From assembly GCF_905163445.1 (NCBI RefSeq), contig NC_053184.1, positions 19,716,001 through 19,780,000 of the forward strand: a DNA stretch of 64,000 nucleotides, given 5' to 3'. The DNA comes from Pararge aegeria (lineage: Eukaryota > Arthropoda > Insecta > Lepidoptera > Nymphalidae). Of this stretch, positions 60,301-64,000 are shown piece after piece. The position numbers and the translations under genes were made by a program. Below the pieces are notes generated by a model. It searched no databases. It was given only the letters and a program-made list of their open reading frames with translations, and was not told the DNA's origin. Each line of letters begins with the position of its first letter. Positions within the stretch are counted from its first letter, which is position 1.

Positions 60301-63300
60301 ACCTCGTCTCTCTTGCGCAATTGAGTTTTTTTTACTCTACTACAAGCTAGCCATTGACTGCAATGTCACCTGGTGGTAATAATAATAATAATAATAATAT
60401 TTATTTATTTGCCAAATTGTGAGTACATAACAAGAACACATTTCATTAAACAGAGGGTCAATCAGAAATAAGTAATAATGTCATTTTAAATTAATTAGGC
60501 AAATAATACAATTACAAATGTTGTTATACAGTTATTAAAGTTAACTAAGTAGGTATATTGCTGTCACTAAGGTATTCTTTTACACTATAATAGTTTTTTT
60601 TTGTTGAGAGTATCAAAAATTGTTCGCTTGAATTTTACTAGTGGTAGATTTTTTTGACAGTCCGGAAGTTTATTGTACCTGTAATTTTGATACCACATTG
60701 TGACCAGTGTTTAAACTTTCTAAAACATATCTCGTTAAGGCAAAGCAAGCATGAGTGGTGCTACTTTTTTTAATTATTAGGAAAGACACCTTCTGTGAAT
60801 GACAAGTTTATAATGTCACTTAAAGGAAGTGCCAAAAATTTCGCACAAGCTTTGACAATTTTAGTACTTAGCCCATCATATCCCGTTGAGTTAGGGTAAG
60901 TGATAATGTAGTCTAAGATGATATCGGGCTGACCTATTAGGGAGTATGGTAGTCATACGTTTCTACGCGACATCACACCGGAACACTTAATTGCTTTGAG
61001 GCACGACTTTGTCGGTAGGGTGGTAATTAGCGACGGCCAAAGCCTCCCACTAGACCAGAGCAGAGGAAATTCAGTCATTATAAATTCCTAAATTGCCTCT
61101 GCCGAGGATCGAACCCGAAACCTCCTTCTTAAATTCACAGCTCTCACTGTAACGCCAGGGAGGTAACAATACAGAGTTGCAATTCCCATACGGTTATACG
61201 TATGTTTTTTTAAATTTTTCAGGTGGAAGTAGTGGAAGGAGACTTGTTCAAGTCTTACCTGAAACTGACGCAGGCAACTGTGAAAAAATCCCTGGAAACC
61301 CTTCGAAAAAAACCTGACAGAGACAGGTGAGTGGAAATATAAATTATTACCTTTTATATCCAAAGCAGGAATTAAGTTTCTTAAAATTATTTTTTTCCTT
61401 GAAACTTTTTTTAAATTTTACTCTAGTACTTTAAGTTGGTATTTAGAAAATGCGGATCCAGATTTTTTATTCTATTCCCGAAATTTTCAATACTTAAATA
61501 ATAAATAAATTATTAATATACTATGACAATACACACATCGCCATCTAGCCTCAAGGTAAGCGTAGCTTGTGTTATGGGTAAGATGACTCATTTATATTTT
61601 TATGAATAATATCTATATATTAAAACATATAATATACAGATAAACTCCCAGGCACTGAAAAACATTCATGTTTATCACAGAAACATTTTCCAGTTGTGGG
61701 AATCGAACTCGAAATTGAATGTCCTTGGACACAGAAAGCAGAGTGCACAGAAAGCAAATTTGGCCGTCAAATTTTAGTAAATACGTTCAATAATTTTCAG
61801 GTGGGTCGCCACAGCTACTACTGTAAATGCGTTTTACTCAGCGACACTAAATTCAGTCAGTAAGTTCTAATTCATGAAATTACCGAAACTATAGTTAAAT
61901 TAATCTTACCAACGCTCTAACTATTTTTTCTTGTTTTATAGCATTCCCGGCTGGAATTTTGCAACCACCGTTTTATGGAAATGGAATTGAGTAAGTAATT
62001 ACCCGATTTAGAATTGAAATAGTCCATTCTTTTTTTATAAGTACTTTCTTTTAATTAGTGTAATAGTTGGCTTCTGGTAGTTCTTATTAATAATAATAAA
62101 TACATTTATTTATTTCAAACAAACACATGAAAAGTAATCCAAAGGGTTAAAGGGTTTGTGTGTGTTTGCTATTTTTAAATTTATCAAAATCAAACTTAAA
62201 ATCAAGTTCAAGGTCAAACGTAAACAGCCCTATAAGCGAGTTTTCAAACTCATCCCTCGCAAAAACTCTGATGATAGTCATTCTAAATTTCAGAGCCATC
62301 AACTACGGCTCTATTGGAGCTATTATGGGCCATGAAGTCACTCACGGGTTTGATGACCAAGGTAAGCATATTTCTAATAATCATATTACATACTTATACC
62401 TCTACAGACTACATTACTAACATCACATCGTCTTTTAATAACCATTAAGTTTTATTGATGTGACCTACAAGAAATAGAGAACCCATAGACCGTAGAGTTG
62501 AAAGAGTTGGAATAGCGAAATGCAATCGGAAATAGCAGCGTTCGATTTCAATATCTACAGTCGACATCAAGAAAATTGCAGGGAGCCACATGACAAATGG
62601 AAAATAACACCGTAACTAAATTGCGTAGTGCGGAAATCTACACAAAACTAGCATATACAGGTGTGATCGGCCACGGGTCGAGATATGAGACGACAATGAC
62701 CAAGGTTGCTTTGCAGTTTTATAAACCACTATCTCATGAAAATCAAAGATTATTGTAATCGCAATTCCCACTGTCTTCTTTTTACGCAATCATAACGAGC
62801 TCTTGAATGATTCTATCAATTCCTTCTTCAGTGCCAAAAATACATTTTTCGTTTCTGGGGAATTCTATTGACCCACTCCTTGAAAGACTTCATATAAAAG
62901 TTTAGTGGGTAACTTTGATATCAACATCATCTTTCCAACTGATAGACGTCCACTCCTGGACAATGGACAGGTATCTAAAGTTTTTAAAGTAAGACTTTTG
63001 TGGTTATTAGATATATAAGGGATAGGTTATATTATGAGAAGATTATGAGAAATAGGCAAAGGACTAAGGACTTCCACACTCTACTTCCGCAAACAGCTTG
63101 ATGTAGTCTGCCCACACAGTGCACGGTCTCCAAAAATTTACATTAGCACTTGTGCTAACTTATTATCGGATAAATAAGAAGCATCGCAAAAGGACGAACT
63201 GGAAGAACTTTTGCTGGTTAAGCAAAAGCATATTGCGGACGGATGAAGTAGTAGGTAGTAGAGGTTTCTGTGCCAGAACTCGTCCAGGGAACTACCGCCA

Positions 63301-63658
63301 AAGCAGCATTGTTGTGTTCCGGTCTGATATTAGAGGTACATGAGACTTAACATATACGCCTCAGGTTGCTGGACACTTTGCAGGACGTATTTCTTGCATG
63401 CCCTGCAAAGTGTAGCTCTGTTTAAAGGCAACGGCTTACCATCTGGCGGGCCATCTGTTCGGTCTAACCATTATGGCTATTCGGCAAACCCAGTTTACTG
63501 TATGAGCTCGTCATGTCCCGGCAGGGCGCCGCTACGACGAGCAGGGCAACCTGGCGCAGTGGTGGACGGCGGACACCCTGCAGCACTACCACGCACGCGT
63601 CAAGTGCATCGTGGATCAGTACAGCCGCTACGGCTTGCCGCAGCTGCCCAACTACACG
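42164..63658 (+). CDS. neprilysin-like M13 zinc metallopeptidase, multi-exon, 3' end beyond window
   Basis: M13 peptidases of the neprilysin group cut small peptide hormones on their amino side at hydrophobic residues, on the outer cell face or in extracellular fluid. Membrane form: 42164-42306 joined to 51885-52130, 52807-53009, 56691-56867, 57320-57427, 57874-58018, 58485-58699, 59815-59991, 61223-61326, 61801-61859, 61942-61990, 62294-62361 and 63525-63658. Secreted form: 43763-43880 replaces the first of these. All introns are GT-AG and all phases agree. The secreted reading gives 601 codons without a stop. Landmarks in that numbering: Cys31 and Cys36, CDDFYEFACGGW at 54-65, NAFY at 507-510, FPAGILQPPFY at 519-529, HEVTH at 547-551 and GFDD at 552-555. 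Family members are about 750 residues, so roughly 150 residues are missing, including the ExxxD zinc-ligand motif and the C-terminal CxxW. The family is certain; which insect neprilysin paralogue it is cannot be told. Confidence 0.95.
42510..42880. repeat. unclassified repeat, possibly Helitron-related, between the alternative exons
   Basis: TACCCAGCCCGCTTCGCTGGG (with a small palindrome), then CACCAAACTTTACAGGATTAC and TCGGAGCCTATACGGAACATA, ending ATAGAATATATATAAATAGAT. The right end, read in reverse, resembles Lep Helitron 5' ends. A 76-codon antisense frame is not a gene. Confidence 0.5.
43083..43325 (-). mobile_element. A-family SINE between the alternative neprilysin exons
   Basis: CATCATACCAACCCATTACTG, GCCGTAGTCCACCACGCTGG, TCACGATGTTTTCCTTAACCG and AAACGCACATAACTTGG in reverse. 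Confidence 0.75.
43480..43620 (+). other. 3'-UTR-like stretch with AATAAA before exon B
   Basis: TCAAATAAAGTTGATTCCG (43598-43616) looks like a polyadenylation signal. It may be the tail of a retrotransposon, since no open frame precedes it. If it were a real transcript end it would separate the upstream region from the secreted-form promoter. Confidence 0.3.
43640..43762 (+). promoter_or_regulatory. possible promoter and 5' UTR of the secreted neprilysin transcript
   Basis: Two matches to the arthropod initiator core TCAGT lie upstream of the ATG at 43763: one at 43649 and one at 43721. The second would give a 5' UTR of about 40 bases. No TATA box is seen 25-35 bases above either and no clear downstream promoter element. 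The spliced first exon implies a promoter here, but the initiator matches alone are weak evidence. Confidence 0.3.
43763..43880 (+). CDS. neprilysin exon: signal peptide, alternative first exon B
   Basis: This exon opens with ATG and encodes 39 residues. MEPASR is followed by a hydrophobic core LLLALSLFVFNVFS, then SSPVPEGDK and LPCVSELCVET. It reads as a cleavable secretory signal peptide plus the start of the mature enzyme, with cleavage likely near SS-PVPEG. The donor is gtaagt and leaves phase 1, exactly as exon A does, so both fit the exon at 51885. The cysteine stretch PCVSELCVET parallels PCLSEVCVGT of exon A. The translation beyond the donor runs into intron and can be ignored. This is most simply a separate first exon with its own promoter, giving a soluble enzyme. 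Confidence 0.88.
44040..45400. other. intron sequence, no feature recognised
   Basis: AT-rich DNA between exon B and the mariner. No exon, repeat family or RNA gene could be supported. Confidence 0.4.
45405..45455 (-). repeat. L-family fragment, inverted
   Basis: AAAGCGGCCTTATCGCTTGA and CGATAATCTCGAGACAACC in reverse. It lies 70 bases left of the mariner. Confidence 0.5.
45527..46382 (+). mobile_element. mariner element with internal deletion, in a neprilysin intron
   Basis: Inverted terminal repeats of about 27 bases are visible: GGTTGGGGAAAAAG at the left and TTTTTTCCCAACC at the right, both continuing inward to a shared TTCGCATT. They are flanked by a TA duplication (45525-45526 and 46383-46384), the mariner hallmark. 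The element is 856 bases against roughly 1.3 kb for intact mariners. The transposase start (MSESNV at 45703) is followed within a few codons by sequence from the catalytic half, so most of the DNA-binding domain is deleted. Confidence 0.93.
45715..46309 (+). pseudogene. mariner transposase remnant, D,D34D catalytic half, frameshifted
   Basis: The first frame gives ICDALLRRNETEPFLKKQ, then ITGDEKWIIYD with the first catalytic aspartate, and WWDWKGIIHYELLPPG. A frameshift near 45900 moves the reading to a second frame with HHDNARPH and SPGLAPSDFHLF. Exactly 34 residues lie between the second and third aspartates, the D,D34D spacing of mariner transposases. The N-terminal helix-turn-helix part is missing, so this cannot make an active enzyme. 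The two overlapping open frames are parts of one broken gene. Confidence 0.92.
46601..46644. repeat. perfect 19-bp inverted repeat, 6-base loop
   Basis: GGCAAATATCTATAAAAAC is followed by a 6-base spacer and its exact reverse complement. It lies in the 43880-51885 intron, 220 bases right of the mariner. It does not belong to any family seen elsewhere in the window. Confidence 0.85.
47380..47865. repeat. two diverged copies of a short repeat
   Basis: The stretches at about 47385-47440 and 47800-47860 share GAAGA(A)TTTTGGATCTC and CGCACAGGCGCC(C/T)TTGGCCCT. Open frames across the second copy have no family resemblance that I can see. Confidence 0.45.
47625..47662. repeat. small inverted repeat with TTTCGTTAAATC arms
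   Basis: ATTTCGTTAAATC and GATTTAACGAAAT face each other across about nine bases. Only one copy was noticed. It may be the core of a small hairpin element or chance. Confidence 0.5.
48090..48675. other. intron sequence, no feature recognised
   Basis: AT-rich DNA without family matches to other parts of the window. Short antisense frames only. Confidence 0.35.
48680..48943 (-). mobile_element. B-family SINE in neprilysin intron
   Basis: AATATACTACGACAATACACAC, TTGTGGGAATCGAACCCACG and GCCAACCGGCCGTC; tail to head. Confidence 0.8.
49850..50042 (+). mobile_element. SINE/LINE 3' tail ending in GATGATGATGA
   Basis: CCTTGCCTCGGAGAGCACGTTA, TCGGTCCCGG, GATGAAAGACGAGGC, GGCAGTGGGACG and a final TGATGATGATGA microsatellite tail. 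It shares the AGAGCACGTTA-CTGTCGGTC segment with the SINE at 17058. Confidence 0.65.
50095..50555. repeat. unclassified lepidopteran repeat (GCCCGCGACTTCGTCTGCG)
   Basis: GTTGCCCGCGACTTCGTCTG, CGGGATAAAAAGTATCCTAT, GTACAAAGTTTCATGAAGATC and AACAAACTTACATTGAC, then TTATAATATTAGTAGGGA. I know the phrase from many lepidopteran genomes but cannot name the superfamily with confidence. Confidence 0.6.
50605..50840 (+). mobile_element. F-family LINE 3' tail in neprilysin intron
   Basis: GATCAGAATACAGTTGCCACG, GGGTGTCGTACGAGGCGACTC, ACCAACCCGTCTGCCCAGCG and TTTAGCCCAGCAGTGGACTG follow in the usual order. This is the most complete copy. Its 90-codon open frame is untranslated retrotransposon tail, not a gene. 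Confidence 0.75.
51295..51422 (+). repeat. L-family 3'-tail repeat
   Basis: ATCGGTTGCCTGGAAGAGATC, TAGCGATAAGGCCGTCTAAT and GTGTGAAATAAAAGTG with target-like ATTCATTCATTC after it. Confidence 0.6.
51885..52130 (+). CDS. neprilysin exon 3: ectodomain start with CDDFYEFACGGW
   Basis: The acceptor is tttactgtacag and the donor gtaagt; the exon enters and leaves in phase 1. It encodes residues 40-121 of the secreted form. It holds the family signature DPCDDFYEFACGGW (52-65) with Cys54 and Cys62, then an amphipathic helix region and YRTCVDV with Cys118. N101-A-S is a possible glycosylation site. Base composition is far richer in GC than the flanking introns. Both alternative 5' exons join here, so this is the first exon common to all forms. 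Confidence 0.96.
52190..52280 (+). mobile_element. F-family LINE tail fragment just after neprilysin exon 3
   Basis: GCCATGTGATGACAGCAGAT, CCCCTCCTCTTTCTGCGG and TCGTACGAGGCGAATAC mark it. It begins about 60 bases after the donor at 52131. Confidence 0.55.
52305..52440. repeat. interspersed repeat shared with 9070-9245
   Basis: This is the second copy of the repeat with AAGAACATACAGAAACC and CATCAAAAACCACTCCACTT, between the F-tail and G-family fragments in the intron after exon 3. Confidence 0.65.
52425..52800. repeat. G-family repeat within neprilysin intron
   Basis: It contains TAACTTCGTTCGACAACTGAAACC, GCGCCCTGGTCTTAGAAAAGCCC, AACAAACTTAGCTGGG and ATCTAGCTATGAAGTTAGAGC. It runs on into TATAAGCTTACTTTTTATATAAAC and GAGACATC, the reverse of the start of the 4716 copy. 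It ends within about 30 bases of the exon at 52807. Confidence 0.7.
52807..53009 (+). CDS. neprilysin exon 4: M13 N-terminal domain
   Basis: Acceptor ttaatcaacag, donor gtaaga; enters phase 1, leaves phase 0. It encodes residues 122-189, from DKLEKAGIKPIEDLL through FFSWEATAGMSRRLLG to NTSINRVV. This matches the part of neprilysins where a short helix (xxLExxGxxPI) precedes a loop and a strand. N182-T-S is a glycosylation sequon. The exon is markedly GC-rich. It is followed within 40 bases by a retrotransposon tail. Confidence 0.95.
53045..53305 (+). mobile_element. F-family LINE 3' tail after neprilysin exon 4
   Basis: CAGAATACAGTTGTCACCACC, TCGCGGGTGCCGTACAAGGCG, TAGCGTGGTGATAATGGGG and GCCTTTAGTCCAGCAATGG are in order. 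It starts about 35 bases after the donor at 53010. Confidence 0.65.
53435..53545 (-). mobile_element. A-family SINE tail half
   Basis: CATCACCATCATTATCATAT, CCCATTATCGGTCCACTATAG and GTCCACCACGCTGGCCCAGTG. Confidence 0.65.
54136..54417 (+). other. unassigned 93-codon open frame in neprilysin intron
   Basis: It starts with ATG (MESVIRKKEHVQAFKTINTK) and ends at 54415. It is mixed in composition, without signal peptide or membrane segment, and I do not recognise it. It lies between exons 4 and 5 on the same strand. An overlapping antisense frame of similar length weakens the case for coding. It could be a remnant of a mobile element or processed gene. Confidence 0.2.
54781..55040 (+). mobile_element. 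A-family SINE in neprilysin intron
   Basis: GCGGTGATAGGCTAGCTGTTAG, CTAGATCGATCCCCGG, TCTCCATAATGTTTTAAGG and GGCAATGGGTTGATAATGAGG. Confidence 0.75.
55045..56290. other. intron sequence, no feature recognised
   Basis: AT-rich intron between the SINE at 54781 and the RTE-like fragment at 56300. Nothing could be assigned. Confidence 0.35.
56300..56672 (-). pseudogene. endonuclease/reverse-transcriptase LINE fragment, antisense, against exon 5
   Basis: The minus strand reads VTQQAMEKIMLGVSLRDQIR followed by NEE, and after a frameshift VTDVAQRVVELKWQWAEHIA and RRTDGR. This is the C-terminal part of the RTE-like endonuclease-reverse transcriptase found in many insects ('QRAMERAMLGVSLRDRIRNEEIRRR...AKLKWQWAGHIARR'). 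Frameshifts and stops show it is dead. The fragment runs to about 20 bases from the splice acceptor at 56690. Confidence 0.8.
56691..56867 (+). CDS. neprilysin exon 5: M13 N-terminal domain
   Basis: Acceptor cgtatatacag, donor gtgaga; phase 0 at both ends, 59 codons (residues 190-248). It begins VEQVTPGFSDRYL, equivalent to the 'IDQPGLGLPSRDYYL' stretch of other neprilysins, then FAHELQQYHKYIRSVIEIA and a DDIISFSTSLAL helix. The upstream intron end is retrotransposon sequence up to about 20 bases before the splice site. Confidence 0.95.
57170..57265. repeat. M-family repeat in neprilysin intron
   Basis: CTACACCTCAGGTTGATGC, ACTTTGCAGGTCGTGTCCC and CCTGCGAAGTGTTGCTCTGG. It ends about 55 bases before the exon at 57320. 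Confidence 0.55.
57320..57427 (+). CDS. neprilysin exon 6
   Basis: Acceptor gtttgtttcag, donor gtaaaa; phase 0 at both ends, 36 codons (residues 249-284). It encodes IMTPVEVRRSGTHLFHEVSV and ends in HWNQ. In M13 enzymes this segment is the '...xxRRxxxxxYxxxxxxxL' linker leading to the W-containing helix, which continues as HKWQKYID in the next exon. Confidence 0.93.
57874..58018 (+). CDS. neprilysin exon 7
   Basis: Acceptor caattaatttacag, donor gtttgt; enters phase 0, leaves phase 1; residues 285-332. It encodes HKWQKYIDLVFANTSVVL, then DRVIVMDLPYLHKLATLL and TKPVII. This is the typical M13 strand plus 'YLxxLxxLL' helix. N-T-S in FANTSVV is a glycosylation sequon. The donor GTTTGT is weaker than the others but the frame continues without a stop. 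Confidence 0.93.
58485..58699 (+). CDS. neprilysin exon 8
   Basis: Acceptor aattttatag, donor gttagt; enters phase 1, leaves phase 0; residues 333-404. It encodes EKFLWWSVFSTVAPMT, then FEFSKAVFGLQQRTPRWKSC and SYLYVKRHFD. The order matches the neprilysin stretch 'NYLxWRxV ... F.....G....PRW..C....' and includes the conserved RW-xx-C (Arg372, Trp373, Cys376) and the helix before 'MxExxxxxF'. An ATG-led reading that starts a little upstream is a chance extension into the intron. Confidence 0.95.
58735..59465 (-). pseudogene. LINE ORF2 C-terminal remnant, antisense, in neprilysin intron
   Basis: From 59460 leftwards the minus strand reads MEEELHGRFYKALSGPDVNQ, SVSWLEFGDLFGETEGFVCA and IMDQVIKTRNYRKYIMKNGT with a CRAC zinc-knuckle-like pair. 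Further on (59046 to 58858) come VIIPIVVSVNGLL, IEKAVVLETAHIVRRFLTLE. I recognise both blocks as the region downstream of the reverse transcriptase in a non-LTR element common in Lepidoptera. The two blocks are in the right order but frameshifted. The T-run at 58735-58746 would be its poly(A) tail. Confidence 0.7.
59541..59635 (+). mobile_element. A-family SINE tail fragment
   Basis: ACTGGGCCAGCGTGGTGGAC, ACGGCCTTAACCCCTTC and GTGGGTTGATATGATGA. Confidence 0.65.
59815..59991 (+). CDS. neprilysin exon 9
   Basis: Acceptor ttaatttcag, donor gtaagt; phase 0 at both ends; residues 405-463. It encodes AIEMIEDVREAFAAATKDLPWMDASTRATTLRKLSAI, then TFVGFPSWLL and DLDKHYQH. It corresponds to the M13 segment 'MVxxIRxAFxxxLxxxxWMDxxTRxxAxxKLxxI...GYPxxL', including the W-M-D and T-R pairs. 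It is an excellent family match. Confidence 0.96.
60379..60402. repeat. (TAA)n microsatellite, LINE tail
   Basis: About seven TAA units at the 3' end of the antisense jockey-type insertion. Confidence 0.85.
60380..60894 (-). mobile_element. jockey-type LINE derivative with GGTAA target duplication, nested in a SINE
   Basis: The minus strand begins YPNSTGYDGLSTKIVKACAK and continues FLALPLSDIINLSFTEGVFP, a typical jockey reverse-transcriptase motif, and ends with an (TTA)n tail (60380-60400 on the plus strand). Only about 500 bases separate the motif from the tail, so most of the polymerase is missing. GGTAA flanks it at 60375-60379 and 60895-60899. The split SINE continues on both sides. Confidence 0.8.
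61223..61326 (+). CDS. neprilysin exon 10
   Basis: Acceptor taaatttttcag, donor gtgagt; enters phase 0, leaves phase 2; residues 464-497 plus two bases. It encodes VEVVEGDLFKSYLKLTQATVKKSLETL and KKPDRDR. This is the 'xxxFxNxLxxxxxxxxxxLxxLxxPVDRxxW' block; the conserved R-W is split over the next junction (R498, W499). Confidence 0.94.
61497..61770 (-). mobile_element. B-family SINE directly before neprilysin exon 11
   Basis: TAATATACTATGACAATACAC, CATCTAGCCTCAAGGTAAGCG, TTGTGGGAATCGAACTCG and AAATTTGGCCGTCAA. It leaves only about 30 bases of other intron sequence before the exon at 61801. Confidence 0.8.
61801..61859 (+). CDS. neprilysin exon 11: NAFY substrate-binding motif
   Basis: Acceptor taattttcag, donor gtaagt; enters phase 2, leaves phase 1; 59 bases. 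It encodes WVATATTVNAFYSATLNSV. The NAFY motif (507-510) lies in the place of NAYY of vertebrate neprilysin, whose Asn holds the substrate backbone. An antisense SINE copy (61497-61770) ends about 30 bases upstream of the exon. Confidence 0.95.
61942..61990 (+). CDS. neprilysin exon 12: FPAGILQPPFY
   Basis: Acceptor ttgttttatag, donor gtaagt; enters phase 1, leaves phase 2; only 49 bases. It encodes TFPAGILQPPFYGNGIE, one of the most conserved stretches of M13 peptidases, just ahead of the zinc helix. It is too short for an ordinary open-frame search and is supported by splice phase and exact motif. Confidence 0.95.
62294..62361 (+). CDS. neprilysin exon 13: zinc-binding HEVTH
   Basis: Acceptor taaatttcag, donor gtaagc; enters phase 2, leaves phase 1; 68 bases. 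It encodes AINYGSIGAIMGHEVTHGFD and then DQ. HEVTH (547-551) supplies two zinc-ligand histidines and the catalytic glutamate, and GFDD follows as in all active M13 enzymes. No key residue is changed, so this part of the active site looks functional. Confidence 0.97.
62925..63115. repeat. LINE-tail-like fragment before exon 14
   Basis: CAACATCATCTTTCCAACTG, ATAGACGTCCACTCCTGGAC and AAGGACTTCCACACTC resemble the same LINE 3' tail as at 28700. No coding sequence. Confidence 0.4.
63240..63475. repeat. M-family repeat before neprilysin exon 14
   Basis: CAAAGCAGCATTGTTGTGTTC, TATACGCCTCAGGTTGCTGG, ACTTTGCAGGACGTATTTC and CCCTGCAAAGTGTAGCTCTG. The 128-codon open frame that starts here and runs over exon 14 is out of frame with the enzyme. 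Confidence 0.55.
63525..63658 (+). CDS. neprilysin exon 14, last exon in the window
   Basis: Acceptor cgtcatgtcccggcag, donor gtgagt; enters phase 1, leaves phase 0; residues 557-601. It encodes GRRYDEQGNLAQWWT, then KCIVDQYSRYGLPQLPNYT. The D-x-x-G-x-L-x-x-W-W pattern is the family's. The remaining exons, with GENIADNGG and the C-terminal Cys-x-x-Trp, must lie beyond position 64000. Other readings through this exon are out-of-frame shadows. Confidence 0.95.
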
Positions 63659-64000
63659 GTGAGTGCTGCCCTTTGTGGCTGCTCTACAGCAGAGCTCGAA
63701 GCTCTATGGCTGGGGATCAGGGTTAGATGTACAAGAAAGGTTTAAATTAAAAGTAGGTTAATGCATGCCTGTATAATACCACTCAGAACTCGATACGGGA
63801 TGATAATAAACCGCCATTATCTGCTACATCTATCTATTTATAGTGACTGACTTGGGAAGGCAGATTCTATCAAGCAAGAAACTCGTTATTGTCCAACATC
63901 ACTTAACAATTTTAAATATTTTTCCAAGCATCATTGTAATATATATGTGATAATACATAAATGAGGTACCAGATAAGCGATATCTGCCAGTCAACTTACA

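Larger units (their letters stand above)
60345..61170 (-). mobile_element. C-family SINE split by a LINE, in neprilysin intron
   Basis: The tail is at 60345-60379 (CATTGACTGCAATGTCACC), the body at 60895-61100 (GGCGATATC region, CGACGGCCAAAGCCTCCCAC) and the tRNA-like head at 61095-61170 (GAGGATCGAACCCGAAACC). It ends about 50 bases before the exon at 61223. Confidence 0.75.

Noticed and set aside
63340..63726. 128-codon frame at the right end as a gene
   Set aside because: It crosses an M-family repeat and exon 14 in the wrong frame; the exon's correct frame gives YDEQGNLAQWWT.

Overview
The window looks like nuclear DNA of a moth or butterfly. It is AT-rich and crowded with tRNA-headed SINEs, non-LTR retrotransposon remnants, small Helitrons, MITEs and one mariner relic, and it carries an intron-rich animal gene with GT-AG splice sites. 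The lepidopteran assignment rests on repeat families I recognise from memory (SINEs with TTTATT or GATGAT tails, Helitrons ending in CTAG). No database search was possible.

The one convincing protein-coding gene is a neprilysin-like M13 zinc metallopeptidase on the + strand, from about 42.16 kb to beyond the right edge. Fourteen coding exons can be placed, and every splice junction agrees in phase. They carry the CDDFYEFACGGW start of the ectodomain, the NAFY substrate-binding motif, the FPAGILQPPFY segment and the zinc site HEVTH followed by GFDD. The exons with the third zinc ligand (GENIADNGG) and the C-terminal CxxW lie past 64000. Two alternative 5' coding exons both end in phase 1 and both splice onto the same third exon. 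One (42164-42306) encodes a membrane-spanning segment. The other (43763-43880) begins with its own ATG and a signal peptide. The gene therefore appears able to make both a membrane-anchored and a secreted peptidase. The exon carrying the cytoplasmic start of the membrane form was not found.

Layout: 1-42.1 kb has no host gene I can support. It is a mosaic of repeats: a 475-bp tandem duplication (1.4-2.4 kb), a 169-bp near-perfect palindromic MITE (4.9 kb), a Helitron nested in a SINE (8.7 kb), a second Helitron (12.3 kb), an antisense Tc1-like fragment (18 kb), LINE ORF2 ends (30.5 and 38.1 kb), a 303-bp MITE inside a LINE tail (32.8 kb), and many SINE copies. From 42.1 to 64 kb is the neprilysin gene, whose large introns hold a deleted mariner (45.5-46.4 kb), LINE tails and antisense LINE ORF2 remnants. 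One of these remnants lies directly against the acceptor of the exon at 56691.

I saw no tRNA or rRNA genes, no CRISPR array and nothing bacterial. tRNA-like B-box sequences are numerous but all sit at the heads of SINEs.
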